From Lathyrus oleraceus (lineage: Eukaryota; Streptophyta; Magnoliopsida; Fabales; Fabaceae): a stretch of DNA of 64,000 bases. The stretch covers positions 430,318,319 through 430,382,318 of the forward strand of contig NC_066584.1 of the NCBI RefSeq assembly GCF_024323335.1, read 5' to 3'. Positions 57,584-64,000 of this stretch are shown here, one piece after another. A program made the translations under genes and the position numbers. The first letter of the stretch is position 1, and each line of letters starts with the position of its first letter. The notes under the pieces are model-generated. The model saw nothing but the letters and a program-made list of their open reading frames with translations, was not told the DNA's origin and made no database searches.

Positions 57584-57988
57584 TGTCACTAACCAATAGT
57601 ATTTTTTGTTTGATGGGCTGAGAAATGTAGGTTCTTCTTTTATAGAAAAAAACCTCAGCGTGTGTATATAATGTGATAAGCACCAATGGAAAATAATATT
57701 TAAACATGTTTGTAATTCTATTAAAGTCAACTTTTTCAATAAGTTAAAGATTGTGATTAAAAAAAGTTAATAAATTATAATCACCCTTGATTTTTTGAAT
57801 TTTTTTAATCACAATATTTAATTTATTGAAAAATTTAACTTTAATAAAACAACAAACATGTTTAAATATTATTTTCCATTTTCCATTTGTGCTTATCACA
57901 TTATATAAGAACGTTGAAGTTTTTTTCTATATAAGAAGAACCTACATCTATCAACCCATCAAACAAAATATACTATTGGTGAGTGACA

Positions 57989-58300
57989 ATGACGAACTTC
58001 CTCGAAGATGACAATGTCAGCTCCTCTTCTTCTTCACCAACACATGCTCTAGAGCCTCGAGATTTTACTGTATATGGTAGATTTCCGTCTAAACACAGAA
58101 GAATAAAGACTTCTGCTTGTGGATATAGAAGCATCACAAATTGCATTCCCCCTGAACTTAGAAGAATAAGGACTCATGCTTATGGAAACAAAAGCATCAC
58201 AAATTGCAGCCCAACCCCCAGAAGAATAAGTAATTGGATTGTGGTTGATGATGACAGAATTACTTCTGCCAATGAAAAGGGTTTTTTTACTTCATTTTAA
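57989..58300 (+). CDS. Plus-arm ORF, 103 aa
   Basis: Full frame with THALEPRDF and RRIRTHAYG; has the CTCTAGAG variant of type II units but not their frameshift. Confidence 0.38.
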   Translation: MTNFLEDDNVSSSSSSPTHALEPRDFTVYGRFPSKHRRIKTSACGYRSITNCIPPELRRIRTHAYGNKSITNCSPTPRRISNWIVVDDDRITSANEKGFFTSF

Positions 58301-58630
58301 TAATGTTTATCTGTTTTTTAAAGATATTATTTTGATTAATAGTGTGGCGTAACTAATTGATATAACTAATTGATATGAATGTTGATACCTTAGAAACACG
58401 TGACCAATTGATATGAATGTTGATACCTTATAAATGAAATATGAATGTTGATACCTTAGAAATGAAGCCAGTTTAACAAGTATCAAGATAAATCAGTTTT
58501 ATTGTACTTTTTTTATAGTTTTGTTAAAGTAGCTTCATTTCTAAGGTATCAACATTCATATCAATTAGTTACACGACACTGTTAATCAAAAGAATAGCTT
58601 TCAGAAACAGATAAACATTATTGAAATGAA

Positions 58631-58936
58631 CTAAAAAAAATAACCTTTTTCATCGGCAGAAGTAGTTCTGTCATCATCAACCACATTCCAATTACTTATT
58701 CTTCGGGGGGCTGGGCTGCAATTTGTGATGCTTCTGTTTCCATAAGCACGCGTTCTTATTCTTCTAAGTTCAGACGGAAAGCAATTTGTGATGCTTTTGT
58801 TTCTATAAGAACGAGTCCTTATTCTTCTGAGTTCATACTGAAATCTACCATATACAGTAAAATCTCGAGCCTCTTGAGCATGTGTTGGTGAAGAAGAAGA
58901 GGAGCTGACATTGTCGTCTTCAAGGAAGTTCATCAT
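58631..58936 (-). CDS. Minus-arm ORF, 101 aa
   Basis: Full frame, MMNFLEDDNVSS type, one Asn-Lys change (YRNKSITNC). Confidence 0.37.
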   Translation of the reverse strand: MMNFLEDDNVSSSSSSPTHAQEARDFTVYGRFQYELRRIRTRSYRNKSITNCFPSELRRIRTRAYGNRSITNCSPAPRRISNWNVVDDDRTTSADEKGYFF

Positions 58937-59341
58937 TGTCACTCACCAATAGTATTTTTTGTTTGATGGGCTGAGAAATGTAGGTTCTTCTTATATAGAA
59001 AAAAACCTCAGCGTGTGTATATAATGTGATAAGCACAAATGGAAAATAATATTTAAACATGTTTGTAATTCTATTAAAGTCAACTTTTTCAATAACTTAA
59101 AGATTGTGATTAAAAAAAGTTAATAAATTATAATCACCCTTGATTTTTTGACTTTTTTTAATCACAATATTTAATTTATTGAAAAATTTAACTTTAATAG
59201 AACAACAAACATGTTTAAATATTATTTTCCATTTTCCATTTGTGCTTATCACATTATATAAGAACGTTGAAGTTTTTTTCTATATAAGAAGAACCTACAT
59301 CTCTCAACCTATCAAACAAAATATACTATTGGTGAGTGACA

Positions 59342-59458
59342 ATGACGAACTTCCTCGAAGATGACAATGTCAGCTCCCCTTCTTCTTCACCAACACATGC
59401 TCTAGAGCCTCAAGTTTTACTGTATATGGTAGATTTCCGTCTAAACACAGAAGAATAA
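59342..59458 (+). pseudogene. Plus-arm ORF, frameshifted type II (38 aa)
   Basis: Fifth copy of the missing-A lesion, here with SSPSSSP in the serine run. Confidence 0.38.
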
Positions 59459-60189
59459 AGACTTGTGCTTGTGGATATAGAAGCATCACAAATTGCATTC
59501 CCCCTGAACTTAGAAGAATAAGGACCCGTGCTTATAGAAACAAAAGCATCACAAATTGCAGCCCAACCCCCAGAAGAATAAGTAATTGGAATGTGGTTGA
59601 TGATGACAGAATTACTTTTGCCAATGAAAAGGGTTTTTTTACTTCATTTTAATAATGTTTATCTGTTTTTTAAAGATATTATTTTGATTAACAGTGTGGC
59701 ATAACTAATTGATATAACTAATTGATATGAATGTTGATACCTTAGAAACGCGTAACTAATTGATATGAATGTTGATAACTTACAAATGAAGTATGAATGT
59801 TGATACCTTAGAAATGAAGCCAGTTTAACAAGTATCAAGATAAATCAGTTTTATTGTGCTTTTTTTATAGTTTTGTTAAAGTGGCTTCATTTCTAAGGTA
59901 TCAACATTCATATCAATTAGTTACGCGACATTGTTAATAAAAAGAATAGCTTTCAGAAACAGATAAACATTATTGAAATGAACTAAAAAAAATAACCTTT
60001 TTCATTGGCAGAAGTAGTTCTGTCATCATCAACCACATTCCAATTACTTATTCTTCGGGGGGCTGGGTTGCAATTTGTGATGCTTCTGTTTCCATAAGCA
60101 CGCGTTCTTATTCTTCTGAGTTCAGACGGAAAGCAATGTGTGATGCTTCTGTTTCTATAAGAACGAGTCCTTATTCTTCTCAGTTCATA

Positions 60190-60288
60190 CTAAAATCTAC
60201 CATATATAGTAAAATCTCGAGCCTCTTGAGCATCTGTTGGTGAAGAAGAAAAGGAGCTGACATTGTCGTCTTCAAGGAAGTTCATCAT
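60190..60288 (-). pseudogene. Minus-arm ORF, truncated at 32 aa
   Basis: CAG (Gln) after VYGRF-like FTIYGRF is TAG, a C-to-T change. Otherwise like the END/SSF subtype but with EDDN. Confidence 0.36.
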
Positions 60289-60692
60289 TGTCACTCACTA
60301 ATAGTATTTTTTGTTTGATGGGCTGAGAAATGTAGGTTCTTCTTATATAGAAAAAAACCTTAGCGTGTGTATATAATGTGATAAGCACAAATGGAAAATA
60401 ATATTTAAACATGTTTGTAATTCTATTAAAGTCAAATTTTTGAATAAGTTAAAGATTGTGATTAAAAAAGTCAATAAATTATAATCACCCTTGATTTTTT
60501 GACTTTTTTTAATCATAATATTTAATTTATTGAAAAATTTAACTTTAATAGAACAACAAACATGTTTAAATATTATTTTCCATTTTCCATTTGTGCTTAT
60601 CACATTACATAAGAACGTTGAAGATTTTTTCTATATAAGAAAAACCTACATCTCTCAACCCATCAAACAAAAAATACTATTGGTGAGTGACA

Positions 60693-61058
60693 ATGACGAA
60701 CTTCCTCGAAGATGACAATGTCAGCTCCTCTACTTCTTCACCAACACATGCTCAAGAGCCTCGAGATTTTACTGTATATGGTAGATTTCAGTCTAAACAC
60801 AGAAGAATAAAGACTTGTGCTTGTGGATATAGAAGCATCACAAATTGCATTCCCCCTGAACTTAGAAGAATAATGACTCGTGCTTATGGAAACAAAAGCA
60901 TCACAAATTGCAACCCAACCCCCAGAAGAATATGTAATTGGGATATGGTTGATGATGACAGAATTACTTCTGCCAATGAAAAGGGCTTTTTTTTACAACA
61001 TTTTAATAATGTTTATCTGTTTTTTAAAGATATTATTTTGATTAACAGTGTGGCGTAA
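60693..61058 (+). CDS. Plus-arm ORF, 121 aa
   Basis: Full frame with an altered tail (FFLQHFNNVYLFFKDIILINSVA) from a longer T run; RRICNWDMVDDD near the end. Confidence 0.37.
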   Translation: MTNFLEDDNVSSSTSSPTHAQEPRDFTVYGRFQSKHRRIKTCACGYRSITNCIPPELRRIMTRAYGNKSITNCNPTPRRICNWDMVDDDRITSANEKGFFLQHFNNVYLFFKDIILINSVA

Positions 61059-61513
61059 CTAATTGATATAACTAATTGATATGAATGTTGATACCTTAGA
61101 AATGAAGCCAGTTTAACAAGTATCAAGATCAATCAGTTTTATTGTGCTTTTCTTATAGTTAAGTTAAAGTGGCTTCATTTCTAAGGTATCAACATTCATA
61201 TCAATTAGTTACGTGACACTGTTAATCAAAAGATTAGCTTTCAGAAACAGATAAAAATTATTGAAATGAAGTAAAAATAATAACCTTTTTCAGCGGCAGA
61301 AGTAGTTCTGTCATCATCAACCACATTCCAATTACTTATTCTTCGGGGGGCTGGGCTGCAAATTGTGATACTTCTTTTTCCATAAGCACGCGTTCTTATT
61401 CTTTTGAGTTCAGACGGAAAGCAATTTCTGATGCTTCTGTTTCTATAAGAACGAGTCCTTATTCTTCTGAGTTCATACTGAAATCTACCATATACAGTAA
61501 AATCTCGAGTCTC

Positions 61514-61576
61514 TTAAGCATGTGTTGGTGAAGAAGAAGAGGAGCTGACATTGTCGTCTTCGAGGAAGTTCGTCAT
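61514..61576 (-). pseudogene. Minus-arm ORF, truncated at 20 aa
   Basis: CAA (Gln) after THA is TAA. Confidence 0.35.
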
Positions 61577-61981
61577 TGTCACTCACCAATAGTATTTTTT
61601 GTTTGATGGGCTGAGAAATGTAGGTTCTTCTTATATAGAAAAAAACCTCAGCGTGTGTATATAATGTGATAAGCACAAATGGAAAATAATATTTAAACAT
61701 GTTTGTAATTCTATTAAAGTCAACTTTTTCAATAAGTTAAAGATTGTGATTAAAAAAAGTCAATAAATTATAGGCACCCTTGATTTTTTGACTTTTTTTA
61801 ATCATAATATTTAATTTTTTGAAAAATTTAACTTTAATAGAACAACAAACATGTTTAAATATTATTTTCCATTTTCAATTTGTGCTTATCACATTATAAA
61901 AGAACGTTGAAGTTTTTTTCTATATAAGAAGAACCTACATCTCTCAACCCATCAAACAAAAAATACTATTGGTGAGTGACA

Positions 61982-62233
61982 ATGACGAACTTCCTCGAAG
62001 ATGACAATGCCAACTCCTCTTCTTCTTCACCAACACATGCTCAAGAGCCTCGAGATTTTACTGTATATGGTAGATTTCCGTCTAAACATAGAAGAATAAA
62101 GACTTGTGCTTATGGAAACAAAAGCATCACAAATTACAGCCCAACCCCCAGAAAAATAAGTAATTGGAATGTGGTTGATGATGACAGAATTACTTCTGCC
62201 AATGAAAAGGGATTTTTTTTTATTTCATTTTAA
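61982..62233 (+). CDS. Plus-arm ORF, 83 aa, one internal repeat lost
   Basis: RRIKTCAYGNKSITNY: the first repeat fuses in frame to the second, removing about one 63-bp repeat. Reading continues to the usual VVDDDRITSANEK. Confidence 0.38.
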   Translation: MTNFLEDDNANSSSSSPTHAQEPRDFTVYGRFPSKHRRIKTCAYGNKSITNYSPTPRKISNWNVVDDDRITSANEKGFFFISF

Positions 62234-62569
62234 TAATGTTTATTTGTTTTTTAAAGATATTATTTTGATTAACAGTGTGGCGTAACTAATTGATATGAAT
62301 GTTGATACCTTAGAAATGGGTAACTATTAGATATGAATGTTGATACCTTAGAAATGAAGTATGAAGGTTGATACCTTAGAAATGAAGCCAGTTTAACAAG
62401 TATCAAGATCAATCAGTTTTATTGTGCTTTTTTTGTAGTTTTGTTAAAGTGGCTTCATTTCTAAGGTATCAACAGTCATATCAATAAGTTACGCGACACT
62501 GTTAAGCAAAAGAATAGCTTTCGGAAACAGATAAACATTATTGAAATGAAGTAAAAAAAAATAACCTTT

Positions 62570-62857
62570 TTAATCGGCAGAAGTAGTTTTGACATCATCG
62601 ACCACATTCCAATTACTTATTCTTCGGGGGGATGGGCTGCAATTTGTGATGCTTCTGTTTCCATAAGCAAGCGTTCTTATTCTTCTGAGTTCAGACGGAA
62701 AGCAATTTGTGATGCTTCTGTTTCTATAAGAACGAGTCCTTATTCTTCTGAGTTCATACTGAAATCTACCATATACAGTAAAATCTCGAGGCTCTTGAGC
62801 ATGTGTTGGTGAAGAAGAAGAGGAGTTGACATTGTCGTCTTCGACGAAGTTCGTCAT
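62570..62857 (-). CDS. Minus-arm ORF, 95 aa
   Basis: Starts MTNFVEDDNVNSS with a single ATG; ends early at TSAD. Confidence 0.36.
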   Translation of the reverse strand: MTNFVEDDNVNSSSSSPTHAQEPRDFTVYGRFQYELRRIRTRSYRNRSITNCFPSELRRIRTLAYGNRSITNCSPSPRRISNWNVVDDVKTTSAD

Positions 62858-63262
62858 TGTCACTCACCAATAGTATTTTTTGTTTGATGGGCTGAGTGAT
62901 GTAGGTTCTTCTTATATAGAAAAAAACCTCAGCGTGTGTATATAATGTGATAAGCACAAATGGAAAATAATATTTAAACATGTTTGTAATTCTATTAAAG
63001 TCAAATTTTTGAATAAGTTAAAGATTGTGATTAAAAAAAGTCAATAAATTATAATCACCCTTGATTTTTTGACTTTTTTTAATCATATATTTAATTTATT
63101 GAAAATTTTAACTTTAATAGAACAACAAACATGTTTAAATATTATTTTCCATTTTCTATTTGTGCTTATCACATTATATCAGAACGTTGAAGTTTTTTTT
63201 CTATATAAGAAAAACCTACATCTCTCAACCCATCAAACAAAAAATACTATTGGTGAGTGACA

Positions 63263-63574
63263 ATGACGAACTTCCTCGAAGATGACAATGTCAGCTCCTC
63301 TTCTTCTTCACCAACACATGCTCAAGAGCCTCGAGATTTTACTGTATATGGTAGATTTCTGTCTAAACACAGAAGAATAAAGACTTGTGCTTGTGGATAT
63401 AGAGGCATCACAAATTGCATTCCCCCTGAACTTAGAAGAATAAGGACTCGTGCTTATGGAAACAAAAGCATCACAAATTGCAGCCCAACCCCCAGAAGAA
63501 TAAGTAATTGGAATGTGGTTGATGATGACAGAATTACTTCTGCCAATGAAAAGGGTTTTTTTACTTCATTTTAA
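63263..63574 (+). CDS. Plus-arm ORF, 103 aa
   Basis: Full frame with YRGITNC (Ser to Gly); ends FFTSF. Confidence 0.38.
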   Translation: MTNFLEDDNVSSSSSSPTHAQEPRDFTVYGRFLSKHRRIKTCACGYRGITNCIPPELRRIRTRAYGNKSITNCSPTPRRISNWNVVDDDRITSANEKGFFTSF

Positions 63575-63897
63575 TAATGTTTATCTGTTTTTTAAAGATA
63601 TTATTTTGATTAATAGTGTGGCGTAACTAATTGATATAACTAATTGATATGAATGTTGATACCTTAGAAACACGTGACCAATTGATATGAATGTTGATAC
63701 CTTATAAATGAAGTATGAATGTTGATACCTTAGAAATGAAGCCAGTTTAACAAGTATCAAGATAAATCAGTTTTATTTTGCTTTTTTTATAGTTTTGTTA
63801 AAGTGGCTTCATTTCTAAGGTATCAACATTCATATCAATTAGTTACACAACACTGTTAATCAAAAGAATAACTCTCAGAAACAGATAAACATTATTG

Positions 63898-64000
63898 AAA
63901 TGAACTAAAAAAAATAACCTTTTTCATCGGCAGAAGTAGTTTTGTCATCATCAACCACATTCCAATTACTTATTCTTCGGGGGGCTGGACTGCAATTTGT
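63898..64000 (-). CDS. Minus-arm ORF, 3' part only
   Basis: C-terminal part of another minus-arm copy (tail through the RRISN motif to part of the second repeat); the start lies past the window end. Confidence 0.3.

Larger units (their letters stand above)
55635..64000. repeat. Palindromic 1.35-kb satellite array, segment 4
   Basis: Array resumes in phase after the Ogre-type element; removing that element and one GTGTG restores a 1,352 bp spacing. Landmark copies are at 55908, 57263, 58616, 59968, 61256, 62536 and 63890. Two shorter units (1288 and 1280 bp) come from loss of minisatellite copies in the junction and a deletion of about 60 bp inside the plus ORF at 61982. The array runs past the right end of the window. 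Confidence 0.95.

Noticed and set aside
1..64000. CRISPR array or bacterial operon
   Set aside because: The repeats are 1.35 kb palindromic units with TATA boxes and eukaryotic transposons; nothing has CRISPR repeat-spacer spacing or cas genes.

Overview
This is plant nuclear DNA. The pointers are a large Ty3/gypsy element of the Tat/Ogre type whose primer-binding site matches the tRNA-Arg site used by Ogre, a CACTA (En/Spm) DNA transposon with a TNP2-type transposase, and an AT-rich complex satellite. Giant Ogre elements with 5-6 kb LTRs are typical of legumes of the Fabeae (pea, vetch, lentil, grass pea), so I infer a legume of that kind; the species cannot be fixed from the sequence. No ordinary host gene, tRNA, rRNA or CRISPR array was seen.

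The backbone of the window is one tandem array with a period of about 1,350 bp, about 25 units, running off both ends. It occupies 1-4108, 9634-19046, 24188-36245 and 55635-64000. Each unit is a large inverted repeat. Its left arm carries a minus-strand ORF and its right arm a related plus-strand ORF, each of about 80-120 codons, facing away from a shared AT-rich centre. Each arm has a TATATAAG box about 60 nt before the ATG. Neighbouring units meet in a second palindrome, so the array is a chain of alternating inverted repeats. The ORF product is not recognised. About half of the copies are open to the end; the others carry nonsense changes or frameshifts, and one frameshift is shared by five copies.

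Three transposons have split the array, each with its target-site duplication visible. (1) 4109-9633 is a 5,525 bp solo LTR of Ogre type in reverse orientation, flanked by CTAGG. (2) 19047-24187 is a 5,141 bp CACTA element, flanked by AAG, with subterminal repeat arrays and a nearly complete transposase reading frame broken by one in-frame TGA. (3) 36246-55634 is a 19,389 bp Ogre-type element, flanked by GTGTG, with two 5,718 bp LTRs that differ at only a handful of sites. Its interior keeps one long gag-derived ORF (430 aa, apparently lacking the capsid part and the protease core) and decayed scraps of RT, RNase H and the integrase tail. It is therefore a young, non-autonomous element that must have moved with proteins supplied by another copy.

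All three insertions lie in the junction palindrome between units, within about 200 bp of the 1.35 kb repeat, and none interrupts an arm ORF or its promoter. Each transposon is present once although the satellite is repeated, so the insertions are younger than the amplification of the array around them.
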